Of a stretch of DNA of 33,835 nucleotides, positions 15,073 to 22,900 are shown piece by piece. The notes below the pieces were generated by a model. It saw nothing but the letters and a program-made list of their open reading frames with translations. It did no database searches and was not told the origin of the DNA. Position numbers and translations under genes: made by a program. Location of the stretch: the NCBI GenBank assembly GCA_011390885.1, contig JAABRO010000031.1, forward strand, positions 1 to 33,835, written 5' to 3'. Numbering within the stretch: the first letter of the stretch is position 1; every line of letters starts with the position of its first letter. This stretch comes from Gemmatimonas sp. GTDB lineage: Bacteria; Gemmatimonadota; Gemmatimonadetes; Gemmatimonadales; Gemmatimonadaceae.

Positions 15073-15574
15073 GATCCCGCCCCTCGGCGCGCTGCTGCAG
15101 CGCCTCGTAGTGCTCCGCGAGGCGACGGCGCGCCCGCGACAGCGTGGTTCCCACCGAACTGCGCGCGATGTCGAGCGCAGCCGCGATCTCGTCGTAGTCC
15201 AACCCTTCCTCCCGCATGAGCAGCGCGAGCCGGTCCTTCTCCGCGAGCGCGTCGATCGCCGAGCGGGCCATGGCGCGGTCCTCGGCGCGCTCCTGCATGG
15301 TGACCATGGGCTCGACCACACGATCGCGCTCTTCCGCCGCCAGCAGTTCGAGGCGCGCGCGTTGCCGCTGCGCGCGCCGCGCATCGTCGCGCACGAGGTT
15401 GGTGGCCACCGCGAACAGCCAGGATCGTTCACTCACGATCGACTCCTGCCGGAGCGCGCGCAGGAAGGTTTCCTGCGCGATCTCCTCGGCCCAGTCGCGA
15501 TCGCCCAGCCGGCGCGTGAGGTAGCGCACCAGCGGCTCGTGGTACAAGCGAAAGAGGCGATCGACGTCGTCCAT
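15059..15574 (-). CDS. ECF-type RNA polymerase sigma factor
   Basis: A 171-residue sigma-70 family group 4 factor. Region 2 spans about residues 5-70 (LFRLYHEPLVRYLTRRLGDRDWAEEIAQETFLRALR, then SWLFAVATNLVRDDARR, which contacts the -10). Region 4 covers about 108-160 (IDALAEKDRLALLMREEGLDYDEIAAALDIARSSVGTTLSRARRRLAEHYE, where the helix-turn-helix reads the -35). There is no extra C-terminal domain. The next gene, overlapping its end, is the anti-sigma factor. The gene has no Shine-Dalgarno, and TAGCAT sits six bases before the ATG, so its transcript may be leaderless. Two hairpins lie between it and the upstream vWA gene, which suggests its own promoter. Confidence 0.95.
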   Translation of the reverse strand: MDDVDRLFRLYHEPLVRYLTRRLGDRDWAEEIAQETFLRALRQESIVSERSWLFAVATNLVRDDARRAQRQRARLELLAAEERDRVVEPMVTMQERAEDRAMARSAIDALAEKDRLALLMREEGLDYDEIAAALDIARSSVGTTLSRARRRLAEHYEALQQRAEGRDHVAG

Positions 15575-15580
15575 GCGGGA

Positions 15581-15586
15581 ATGCTA
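15581..15586 (-). promoter_or_regulatory. TAGCAT -10-like box, six bases before the ECF sigma ATG
   Basis: The minus strand reads TAGCAT-TCCCGC-ATG, the same geometry as at 1615-1620, 19021-19026, 21705-21710 and 29100-29105. It implies a leaderless start of the sigma/anti-sigma operon. Confidence 0.45.
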
Positions 15587-15595
15587 CCCCCGAAC

Positions 15596-15613
15596 GGCCG
15601 CGTCGGCGCGGCC
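15596..15613 (-). terminator. Hairpin between the vWA gene and the ECF sigma gene
   Basis: As minus-strand RNA GGCCGCG-CCGA-CGCGGCC, a perfect seven-base-pair stem with tetraloop. It lies just upstream of the sigma gene's -10-like box and could terminate the vWA transcript or act as an operator. Confidence 0.4.
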
Positions 15614-15626
15614 GGTCAGGGTCTGG

Positions 15627-15644
15627 GGTGAGCGCGTGCTCACC
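15627..15644 (-). terminator. Hairpin with the vWA stop codon in its stem
   Basis: Minus-strand RNA GGTGAGC-ACGC-GCTCACC, a perfect seven-base-pair stem; the TGA in the 5' arm is the stop codon of the VIT-vWA gene. No U-run. Confidence 0.45.
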
Positions 15645-17901
15645 ACTGCCGCCGCACCGCGGCCAGCGCGGCCGCGTCGAGCGACTCGCGTCCGTCGGGG
15701 GCCACCTCGATGAGCACGGTGCGGCCGCGCACGCGCACCCGGTCGCCGAGCGCGAAGGGGTCCTTGAGCGCGGGCACGTCGCGCACGAGGGCGAGCCAGC
15801 CGGCGCCGAACGGCTTCACGCGTACCGTCAGCGTGGCGCGCCAGGCGGTGTCGGTGACGAGGCGCCGGTCGGTCCACACGCCGTCCCGCAGGTCGAAGGC
15901 GCGGCCGTCGATCACGCGCGTGGTCGTGCGCCCAGAGGCGTCGGCGCCTGATGCGCCCAGCATGCTGTCGGCGGCGGCGATGTTCACCACGCGCCGCTGC
16001 TCGGACGTCTTGCGCGCAGCCTCGAAGCGCACCTCCGAGGGGGCGGGCGCTGACGCAACCGCGGCGTCGGTGCGCATCACGCGTCCGGGGGGCATGCCGG
16101 GCGCACTCGGTGCACCGGCCATGGGCATGGCCAGGTCGCGCTGCATGCCGGGCTCCAGCACGAGGTACGACGTGAGCTGCGTGGGAATGCCGTAGCGCTC
16201 GCCGAGCGCCTTCAGTTCGGCATCGAGTTCGGCGGAGGGTCCGTGGCGGCGGCGGTCCGCGTCGAGCGCGGCCACGCGCTGCACCGCCCACAGGCGCGGC
16301 ACGAAGGCGTGCGTGGAATCGCGTGAGGTGAAGGCGTATGCGGCCTGCACGGTACGCAGCTGGCCATCGCTGCGTCCGGTCACGCGCACGCGTCCCTGCG
16401 CGTTGCCGCGATAGCGCGCGAGGAACACGAGCTCCTGGCCGGCCATGAGGTCGGTGCCGAGCGGCGTGTAGAGCTGGCGCACGGTGCCCCCGTCGAAGTG
16501 CACGGCCACGTCGGTGAGGAGCGGCGTGGCGAGCCGCTGCGCCGCGAGCGACACGGCCCGCTCCACCGATTCGTCGGGGCGCACGAAATGCGCGGCGCCG
16601 CGTCCTTCGAGCGCAACCTGTTCCACGAGCGAGGCGTCCACGTCGGCGCCGAGGCCGAAGGTGAACAGGCGCGATGCACCGCGCCACACGGGCGTGCTGT
16701 CGAGGATGGCGCCCGCGCGCAGTCCGTTGGTGGGCTGGCCGTCGGTGATGAGCAGCACGAGCGGGAGGCGCGACTCGTCGCGACCGCCGCGCGGCGGTGT
16801 CGTGCGCAGCGCCTCGAAGAGCGCATCGCCGATGTTCGTGCCGCCGCGTGCTTCGAGCCCGTCGAGCCACTGCCGCGCGGCCCGCAGGGAGGCGGGGGTG
16901 ACGGGCACGGGCGTGCGGGAATGCGCGTCGACATCATCGGAGAAGGCGATGAGCCGCATGCGGTCCTGCGGGCCGAGCGTGGCGAGCAGCGCGTGACCGG
17001 CGGCGATCGCCTGCTGCAGCTTCATGCCGCTCATGCTGCCCGACACGTCGAGCACGAGCGTGACGTCGCGCGGCATGGCGCGCGGCGTGGCGCGCGGCGG
17101 CGACACGATCACGAGAGCGTGGCGGTCGCCGTTGCTTCCCCGCTCGGCATGCGTGAGCACGGTGACGCCGGCGGCGTTCGCGTCGGCGCGCACGGGCAGG
17201 TAGGCCACCACGTCGCCGGTGCGGCCCGTGAACGACGCCTCGTGCGCCGCGTTCTGGTTGCGCACACGAACGTCGTGCGTGGGCGACCATGGCGTGCCGA
17301 GCGATGCGTCGCGCCAGCGGATGCGGAAGGAGCCGGTGGCACGCTCGTCGCGCGGATCGTCGAGTCCCACGAGGCGGCCGGTCACGCGCAGCGCATCGCC
17401 GTCGCGTGGCAGCAGGCTGCGGTAGCGCACCACGACGGTGCGTCGCTCGCCCGCGCCGAAGGGGAAGATGCGCGTGCGCAGCAGGCCGAGGCCGGCCCAT
17501 TCCACGAGCGCCGGATCGCGCTGTTCGCGCACGATGCGTTCGTAGGTGGCGCGCGCCGAGGCGGCGTCGAGCACCTCGCCGGCCACGAGCTTGCCGTCGA
17601 TCTCGAGGCGCAGCTCCTCGAAGGCGGCGCCGCTCGGCAGCGGATAGAGCACGTCGGCCTCGCCGAGCCGGCCGCCGCGGTTCTCGAACGTTTCGGTGAT
17701 GGTGGTGCGGGCCACGCGCCCGTCTACTTCCACGAGCGTGCTGGTGGCGAGGCGCACCACCTGGCCGCCGCAGGGGCGTGGCCGCACGATGTCGCCAGCG
17801 GGCATGGCGCAGGGAACGAGCACGCGTCCCTGGGCGGGGAGGGGGGCGAGGGCGGCGCTGGCGAGGAGCAGCGCCGACAGGAGGTGGCGAATGGTGCGCA
17901 T
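15640..17901 (-). CDS. Exported VIT and von Willebrand factor A domain protein
   Basis: A 753-residue protein with a signal peptide (residues 1-23, LLSALLLASAALAPLPAQG). A VIT domain (about 40-165) shows RVARTTITETFENRGG, EADVLYPLP, ARATYERIVREQRDPALVEW and IFPFGAGERRTVVVRYRSLL, the usual VIT signatures. The vWA domain (about 278-455) has an intact MIDAS: D285-V-S287-G-S289, with GGTNIGDAL and LITDGQPTNG supplying Thr and Asp. A region of mostly beta character follows, then a helical linker typical of these proteins (ALGERYGIPTQLTSYLVLE), a Pro/Met-rich spacer and a final unassigned domain (about 660-753). Family members are metal-dependent adhesion or interaction modules; bacterial roles are mostly unknown. 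It lies upstream of the ECF sigma/anti-sigma pair on the same strand, suggesting a periplasmic component of that system. Confidence 0.9.
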   Translation of the reverse strand: MRTIRHLLSALLLASAALAPLPAQGRVLVPCAMPAGDIVRPRPCGGQVVRLATSTLVEVDGRVARTTITETFENRGGRLGEADVLYPLPSGAAFEELRLEIDGKLVAGEVLDAASARATYERIVREQRDPALVEWAGLGLLRTRIFPFGAGERRTVVVRYRSLLPRDGDALRVTGRLVGLDDPRDERATGSFRIRWRDASLGTPWSPTHDVRVRNQNAAHEASFTGRTGDVVAYLPVRADANAAGVTVLTHAERGSNGDRHALVIVSPPRATPRAMPRDVTLVLDVSGSMSGMKLQQAIAAGHALLATLGPQDRMRLIAFSDDVDAHSRTPVPVTPASLRAARQWLDGLEARGGTNIGDALFEALRTTPPRGGRDESRLPLVLLITDGQPTNGLRAGAILDSTPVWRGASRLFTFGLGADVDASLVEQVALEGRGAAHFVRPDESVERAVSLAAQRLATPLLTDVAVHFDGGTVRQLYTPLGTDLMAGQELVFLARYRGNAQGRVRVTGRSDGQLRTVQAAYAFTSRDSTHAFVPRLWAVQRVAALDADRRRHGPSAELDAELKALGERYGIPTQLTSYLVLEPGMQRDLAMPMAGAPSAPGMPPGRVMRTDAAVASAPAPSEVRFEAARKTSEQRRVVNIAAADSMLGASGADASGRTTTRVIDGRAFDLRDGVWTDRRLVTDTAWRATLTVRVKPFGAGWLALVRDVPALKDPFALGDRVRVRGRTVLIEVAPDGRESLDAAALAAVRRQW

Positions 17902-18003
17902 GTGCGGGCCCGGCGAGAGGGAAACTCGGGGTGGACATGCGGGAGACGCCGCGCCGACGCGCGGTTGCACATGGCACGCGCGATCGGGTCACACGATCAC
18001 CTC

Positions 18004-18867
18004 TCACATCGTGCGCGGCACGTCGAACACGCGCTCCACCACGCGCACGGGCACCACGTGCTGTCGCGCGCGCTCGACCAGCACGCTGAGCGGTTCCGCG
18101 TCGTGCCGCGCGGTCCAGCCCAGCTGGAACGCCGAGGGCGCGCTGCGCAGCGCGGCCAGCTGGATGCGGCGCGCGACCGATTCGGTCGCGCGGTCATTCG
18201 CGCCGGGCAGCACGATCACGAGCTGGTCGGCGGCGGTGCGCACCACGGCCTCGCTCGCGCGAATGTGGCGCAGCAGGAAGCGCGTCATCCGCTCGAGGCA
18301 GTCGTCGAAAGCCTGCGGCGACTGTCCCGTGGCCGGCGGCGCGACCACGAGCACGCACAGTCCCATGGGAGCGTCCGGCTGCTCGGCGAGGCGCGCTTCG
18401 ACGGTGCGCAGGTACTCCGAGGCGAAGGCCCCGGTCCACGGATCACGCACGTGCGCATCATCGCCCGCCACGCCGGCGCGCGGCTGCTCGGCGGAGATGT
18501 CCACGAGCACGCCGTGGTAGGTGATGGTGCCACCGTCGTTGCGCGCGTAGCAGGTGTCGAACACGGTGCGCCGGCTGCCGTTCGGCTGCGCGAACTCGCG
18601 CATGAACTCGCGCACCCCGCCGGAGGACGCGAGCGCTTCGAGCTCCATGCGCCATTCGGTTGGCGAGCGGGTGAGGTCGCGCACCACGCGCGGTGAGGAG
18701 GCCGACACGCTCCCGAACCCGAAGAGGTCGAGCGCCACCGGGTTGGCATCGAGCACCACGCCATCGGCGTCGAGGATGTAGACCCCCTCGCGCAAGTGCC
18801 GTACGAGGTCGGGGAGCGAGACGCCGTCGGCGAAGTGACGCGTGGGGGCAGCGGGGATCTCGGACAT
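18004..18867 (-). CDS. PAS-domain protein with degenerate GGDEF domain
   Basis: A 287-residue cytoplasmic protein. A PAS domain spans about 17-127 (LVRHLREGVYILDADGVVLDANPVALDLFGF, then the C-terminal strand TITYHGVLVDISAE). The C-terminal part (about 140-285) follows the GGDEF fold: RDPWTGAFASEYLRTVEARL in place of DxLTGLxNR, and RTAADQLVIVLPGAND where active cyclases read R-x-GGDEF-x-x-x-LPG. The signature is AADQL (212-216), so cyclic-di-GMP synthesis is not expected. The domain may bind nucleotide or act as an output scaffold. AGGTGA seven bases before the ATG is its ribosome site. It leads the minus-strand run toward the vWA and sigma genes. PAS is confident; the GGDEF relationship is a motif-level inference. 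Confidence 0.8.
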   Translation of the reverse strand: MSEIPAAPTRHFADGVSLPDLVRHLREGVYILDADGVVLDANPVALDLFGFGSVSASSPRVVRDLTRSPTEWRMELEALASSGGVREFMREFAQPNGSRRTVFDTCYARNDGGTITYHGVLVDISAEQPRAGVAGDDAHVRDPWTGAFASEYLRTVEARLAEQPDAPMGLCVLVVAPPATGQSPQAFDDCLERMTRFLLRHIRASEAVVRTAADQLVIVLPGANDRATESVARRIQLAALRSAPSAFQLGWTARHDAEPLSVLVERARQHVVPVRVVERVFDVPRTM

Positions 18868-18975
18868 GTCGGCTCACCTGGCGCCGGGCGCCGTTCGCGG
18901 GTGTGACGCGAATGTGGCACGCGCACGGGCCGGCCGCGAGGAGGGCGGCGAGGGTTCGTGGCCGTGCCGCGCGGT

Positions 18976-18991
18976 GGTTTCGTTACGAACC
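18976..18991. promoter_or_regulatory. Imperfect palindrome in the PAS/GMC divergent region
   Basis: GGTTTCGTTACGAACC is nearly self-complementary (TTCGT-T-ACGAA core). It lies 42 bases upstream of the GMC start, in the 165-base gap between divergent genes, where an operator would be expected. The MarR regulator encoded after the GMC gene is the natural candidate to bind it; that is speculation. Confidence 0.3.
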
Positions 18992-19020
18992 GCCGGGTGG
19001 CGTGGCCTGAGGGCGCGTCG

Positions 19021-19026
19021 TAGGCT
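19021..19026 (+). promoter_or_regulatory. TAGGCT -10-like box, six bases before the GMC ATG
   Basis: TAGGCT-TGGGGC-ATG. Transcription would start at or next to the A of the start codon at 19033. There is no ribosome-binding site of usual spacing. No clear -35 element. Confidence 0.45.
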
Positions 19027-19032
19027 TGGGGC

Positions 19033-21111
19033 ATGCTGACGCCAAGCCGCGTGTCCGCGCTCGAGGCGGTCGTGGCGTGCGTGCTGGACGGCGCGCCGCT
19101 GGCCGCTGCGCGTCGCGCGGTGGTCACGCGCGAGGTGACGCGTCGCCTGGCCATGCTCGCCCCTGCGCAGCAGCGCGACCTGGGGCGCGCACTCGACCTG
19201 TTCGACAGTCGCCTGGCCGGATTGGCCGCCATCGGACGGCCCGTGACGTTCGTGGCCGCGGACGCGGAGGCGCAGGCCCGATGGCTGGCGGCGTGGTCCG
19301 GGTCACCGGTGCCCGCCCTGCGGACGGCCTTTCAGGCGTTCCGTCGGCTTGCCTTGGGCACGCACTACAGCGACCCGGACGTGGCACTCGCCATCGGCCA
19401 TGGCGGACCGCTGCACGCGCGGCAGCCGGCGGTCCGGTGGGAGGGGCCGCTGCCCCAGGGTGCGCCGGACGGCCCGGTCGCCATCGGCCGCGCCGACCTG
19501 CGCCCCCAGCTTGCGCCGAGCGTCCCGCCCCGCGGCGTGGTGCGCGCCGCGGACGTGCGAGGGGACACCCACCGCACGGCCGACGTGGTGGTGATCGGCA
19601 CCGGCGCCGGCGGTGCGGTGGCCGCCGCGCGACTCGCCGAGGCGGGGTTCGAGGTGGTGATCCTCGAGGAGGGTGCGTGGTACGGGCCGTCCGACTTCAC
19701 CGAGACGGAAACGCCGCTGGCCGAACGGCTCTACGCCGACGGCGCCATGCGCGCCACCGACGACCTGGCCGTGCAGCTGCTGCAGGGACGCGCGGTGGGC
19801 GGGTCCACGACGATCAACTGGATGATCATGCTGCGCACGCCGGCGTTCGTGCTCGACGAATGGCGGCGTGATCATGGGCTCGCCGAGCTCGATGCGGCCT
19901 CGCTCGACGCGGCGTTCGCGCGCGTGGAGCAGGAGGTGCACGCGCGCCCGGTGCCCGACGACGCGCACTCGCCGAACAACCGCGTGATCCTCGACGGTGC
20001 GCGCGCGCTCGGATGGCGCGCGTCGACCGCGGTGATCAACGCCGACGGGTGCGTGCGCAGCGGCTTCTGCGGCATCGGCTGCCGCTACGAGGCCAAGCGC
20101 GGCACGCTGGTGACGTACGTGCCCCGCGCGCTGGCGAGCGGCGCCACGCTGCACACCGAGGCGCGCGCCGATCGCATCGAGCTGCGCGAGCGCGACGGCG
20201 GCGCGGGACAGCCGCCGCTCAAACGGGTGCACGCCACGCTGACCGATGCCTCGACGGGGGCCACGCGCGCGCTCACCATCGACGCTCCGATCGTGATCGT
20301 GGCGGCGGGCGCGGTGGGCTCGCCGGCGCTGCTGCAGCGCTCGGGCATGGGCGGCGACGCCGTGGGGCGCTGGCTGCGGCTGCACCCGACCACGGCCACG
20401 ATCGGCGTGTTCGACCACGAGATCGTGGGGAGCGCCGGCATTCCGCTCTCCACCATGTGCGACGAGCACATCCGCTGGAACGGCAGCGACTACGGCTTCT
20501 GGCTGGAGTGTCCGCCGTTCCTGCCGGGGCTCGGCGCCGTGGCTGCGCCGGGCTTCGGGCGCGCGCACGCTGAGTGCATGACACAGTTCCGGCACCTCGG
20601 CAGCGTGATCGCGCTCACCCGCGACGGCGCCGACACGCAGGTGTCGAGCGGCGGCGTCACGGTGCAGCGCGACGGACGTGTGTCGATCGAATACGCGCTC
20701 ACGAAGGCGGATGCGCAGCGTGTCTCGGCGTCGATCGAGGCGGCGGCTCGGCTGCAGCTCGCGGCCGGTGCCCGGGAAGTGCGTACATTGCACACGGAGC
20801 CGGTGGTGATGCGCAGCGAGCGCGACCTCGCGCGCCTTCGTGGCACCTCGGTCGCGGCCAATCGCGTGGGACTCTTCAGCGCCCACGTGAACGGCAGCTG
20901 TCGCATGGGCGGCGATCGCCGCACCGCGGCGACGTCACCCGAGGGCGAGCGCTACGGCGCACGCGGTGTGTACGTGTGCGACGGGTCGCTGCTCCCGACC
21001 GCACTCGGCGTGAATCCGCAGGAGACCATCATGGCGCTCGCGACGGTGTTGTCGGAGCGCCTCGCTGCCCGGTACGGGCCCCTCGTCACGACTCACGGAG
21101 ACCTCGCATGA
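19033..21111 (+). CDS. GMC oxidoreductase, long-chain alcohol oxidase (FAO) type
   Basis: A 692-residue FAD enzyme. An N-terminal helical domain (about 1-125; VSALEAVVACVLDG and FDSRLAGLAAIG) matches the extra domain of FAO-type alcohol oxidases. The FAD site ADVVVIGTGAGGAVAAARLAEAG is at 183-205 with the acidic residue in VVILEEG. The GMC motif GRAVGGSTTINWMIMLRTP follows, then the FAO-type cysteine segment DGCVRSGFCGIGCRYEAKRGT, and PIVIVAAGAVGSPALLQRSG. The C-terminal active-site region has FSAHVNGSCRMGGD (catalytic His) and VCDGSLLPTALGVNPQETIMALA. No signal peptide or membrane helix is evident. It probably oxidises a hydrophobic alcohol; the substrate is not known. The stop overlaps the ATG of a MarR regulator, which likely controls it. 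Confidence 0.9.
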   Translation: MLTPSRVSALEAVVACVLDGAPLAAARRAVVTREVTRRLAMLAPAQQRDLGRALDLFDSRLAGLAAIGRPVTFVAADAEAQARWLAAWSGSPVPALRTAFQAFRRLALGTHYSDPDVALAIGHGGPLHARQPAVRWEGPLPQGAPDGPVAIGRADLRPQLAPSVPPRGVVRAADVRGDTHRTADVVVIGTGAGGAVAAARLAEAGFEVVILEEGAWYGPSDFTETETPLAERLYADGAMRATDDLAVQLLQGRAVGGSTTINWMIMLRTPAFVLDEWRRDHGLAELDAASLDAAFARVEQEVHARPVPDDAHSPNNRVILDGARALGWRASTAVINADGCVRSGFCGIGCRYEAKRGTLVTYVPRALASGATLHTEARADRIELRERDGGAGQPPLKRVHATLTDASTGATRALTIDAPIVIVAAGAVGSPALLQRSGMGGDAVGRWLRLHPTTATIGVFDHEIVGSAGIPLSTMCDEHIRWNGSDYGFWLECPPFLPGLGAVAAPGFGRAHAECMTQFRHLGSVIALTRDGADTQVSSGGVTVQRDGRVSIEYALTKADAQRVSASIEAAARLQLAAGAREVRTLHTEPVVMRSERDLARLRGTSVAANRVGLFSAHVNGSCRMGGDRRTAATSPEGERYGARGVYVCDGSLLPTALGVNPQETIMALATVLSERLAARYGPLVTTHGDLA

Positions 21112-21707
21112 CGCGCAAGTCCGACGCGCCCCGCGCCAGGGAGAAGGCGCAGAAGAAGCGCCGCCGCTCGCTCGATGCCTACGCGCGCCTGCAGCGGGCG
21201 GCCGCACTCACGGCCACGGCCGCGGACGCCGCCCTCGTTCCCTTCTCGCTCTCCGCCAGCCAGTTCGGCGTGCTCGAGACGCTCGAGGCGCGTGGGCCGC
21301 TGCACCAGCAGGAGCTCGCGCGCGCGCTCGGCCGCAGCAAGGCGCAGATGACGGCCATCATCGACGCGCTCGAGAAGCGGGAGCTCGCCGTGCGCGAGCG
21401 TCACGCCACCGACCGGCGCTACACCACGGTGCACCTGACCGAGGGGGGTACGGCGCTGCTGGCCGAGGTGCAGCCGGTGCGTGCCGATGCGGTGGTGTCG
21501 ATCATGGCGGTGCTGTCGGGGGACCAGCGCACGCGCCTGGGGCGGCTCTGCCGCCGGCTGGTGAAGTCGCTGGCGCCCGAAGAGGACGCGCGGGACCACG
21601 ACGACGAGGAGGAGGCCGAGGCGCACCGCGAGACGGCCGAGGGGGGCGACTCGGCGGACGAGGAGGCCGCGGCGGACGACGACGCGAGCGCGGCGGACGG
21701 CGAGTAG
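21108..21707 (+). CDS. MarR-family transcriptional regulator with long acidic tail
   Basis: A 199-residue regulator. The winged-helix core (about 22-155) shows LSASQFGVLETLEARGPLHQQELARALGRSKAQMTAIIDALEKRELAVRERHATDRRYTTVHLTEGG, the MarR recognition helix and wing with the DxR motif in TDRRYT. The N-terminus is strongly basic (KAQKKRRR). Residues 156-199 form a tail in which 21 of 44 residues are Asp or Glu, which MarR proteins do not normally carry. The ATG overlaps the GMC stop (ATGA) with GGAG eight bases upstream, so the two are coupled. The likely targets are the GMC promoter and its own operon. The effector is unknown. Confidence 0.9.
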   Translation: MTRKSDAPRAREKAQKKRRRSLDAYARLQRAAALTATAADAALVPFSLSASQFGVLETLEARGPLHQQELARALGRSKAQMTAIIDALEKRELAVRERHATDRRYTTVHLTEGGTALLAEVQPVRADAVVSIMAVLSGDQRTRLGRLCRRLVKSLAPEEDARDHDDEEEAEAHRETAEGGDSADEEAAADDDASAADGE

Positions 21708-21710
21708 CTT
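21705..21710 (+). promoter_or_regulatory. TAGCTT box, six bases before the aminotransferase ATG
   Basis: TAGCTT-ACGGGC-ATG; the TAG is also the stop codon of the MarR gene. No ribosome site precedes the ATG at 21717, so an internal leaderless promoter is likely for the aminotransferase operon. Confidence 0.5.
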
Positions 21711-21716
21711 ACGGGC

Positions 21717-22898
21717 ATGCCCGGACGCCCGCATCTCTTCATCCCTGGTCCCACGAACGTTCCCGATCGCCTGCTGCGCGCCATGTGGCGCGCGCAGGAG
21801 GACCATCGGTCGACTTCGTTCCCCGCGCTCACCCGCTCCATCCTCGACCGGCTGCCGGCCGTGGTCGGGAGCACGACGGCCACGCCGTTCGTGTTCGCCT
21901 CGTCGGGGAGCGCGATGTGGGAAGCCGCCCTGCTGAACAGCGTGCCGCTCGGTTCGCGCCTCCTGGCGCCCCGCTACGGCCAGTTCTCGCACCTGTTCAT
22001 CAACACCGCCGAGAAGCTCGGCTATCGCGTGGACGTGCTCGACGTGCCGTGGGGCGAAGGCGCGCCGGCGGACGCGATCGAGCAGGCGCTGCGGGCGGAC
22101 ACGGCGCGCGAGATCCAGGGCGTGCTGCTCGTGCACAACGAGACGGCCACCGGGGTGCGCAGCGATGTGGGCGCGGTGCGCTCGGCGCTCGACCGGGCCG
22201 AACATCCGGCGCTGCTGTTCGTGGACGGCGTGAGCTCGATCGCGAGCCTCGCGTTCGAGATGGACGCGTGGCGCGTGGATTGCGCGATCACCGGGTCGCA
22301 GAAGGGGTTCATGCTGCCGGCGGGGTTGGGCATTCTCTTCTGCAGCCCGCGCGTGATGGCGGGGCTCGACATGCTGAACACACCGCGCGCGTACTTCGAC
22401 CTGCGGCCCATGCGCGACAACAACGCGCAGGGGTACTTCCCGTCCACGCCGGCCACGACGTTGCTCTGGGGACTCGACGAGTCGCTCACGATGCTGCACG
22501 AGGAAGGGATGGCGAACGTCGCGGCGCGACACTTCCGCCTGGCGGAAGGCGTGCGTCGCGCGGTGCACGCGTGGGGGCTGCGGTTGTGCGCGGCACGTCC
22601 AGAGCTGTACAGCGACACCGTGTCGGCGGTGGTGGTGCCTGACGGCGCCGATGCGCGCCGCGTGATCGACATCGCCGCGCGCCGCTGGAACCTGTCGCTC
22701 GGGTCGGGGCTCGCGCAGCTCGCGGGCAAGGTGTTCCGCATCGGGCACATGGGTGACGTGAACGAGCTCATGCTGGCCGGCGCGCTGTCGGGCGTGGAGC
22801 TGGCGCTGCTCGACGCGGGCGTGGCGGTGCAGCCGGGCAGCGGCGTCGCCGCGGCCACATCGTGGTGGCGCGAGAGCGCGGCCCCGCTGGGCTCGTGA
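21717..22898 (+). CDS. Serine-glyoxylate / alanine-glyoxylate type aminotransferase
   Basis: A 393-residue class V PLP enzyme of the SGAT/AGAT family. It opens with the family signature LFIPGPTNVPDRLLRAMWRAQEDHRS. PLP contacts are in FASSGSAMWEAALLN, VHNETATGV and LLFVDGVSSIASLAFEMD (Asp170), and the Schiff-base lysine is K196 in ITGSQKGFMLPAGLG. The conserved NTPRAYFDL and C-terminal GLAQLAGKVFRIGHMGDVNE complete the family marks. Members transfer the amino group of serine or alanine to glyoxylate, giving glycine and hydroxypyruvate or pyruvate. The next gene encodes a reductase expected to use hydroxypyruvate, which favours the serine reaction. The enzyme is cytoplasmic. The sequence alone does not settle the donor. 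Confidence 0.92.
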   Translation: MPGRPHLFIPGPTNVPDRLLRAMWRAQEDHRSTSFPALTRSILDRLPAVVGSTTATPFVFASSGSAMWEAALLNSVPLGSRLLAPRYGQFSHLFINTAEKLGYRVDVLDVPWGEGAPADAIEQALRADTAREIQGVLLVHNETATGVRSDVGAVRSALDRAEHPALLFVDGVSSIASLAFEMDAWRVDCAITGSQKGFMLPAGLGILFCSPRVMAGLDMLNTPRAYFDLRPMRDNNAQGYFPSTPATTLLWGLDESLTMLHEEGMANVAARHFRLAEGVRRAVHAWGLRLCAARPELYSDTVSAVVVPDGADARRVIDIAARRWNLSLGSGLAQLAGKVFRIGHMGDVNELMLAGALSGVELALLDAGVAVQPGSGVAAATSWWRESAAPLGS

Positions 22899-22900
22899 CG

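Noticed and set aside
16498-18696. A 732-codon plus-strand frame opposite the VIT-vWA and PAS genes
   Set aside because: No recognisable motifs, composition typical of antisense reading, and both opposite-strand genes have clear domains.
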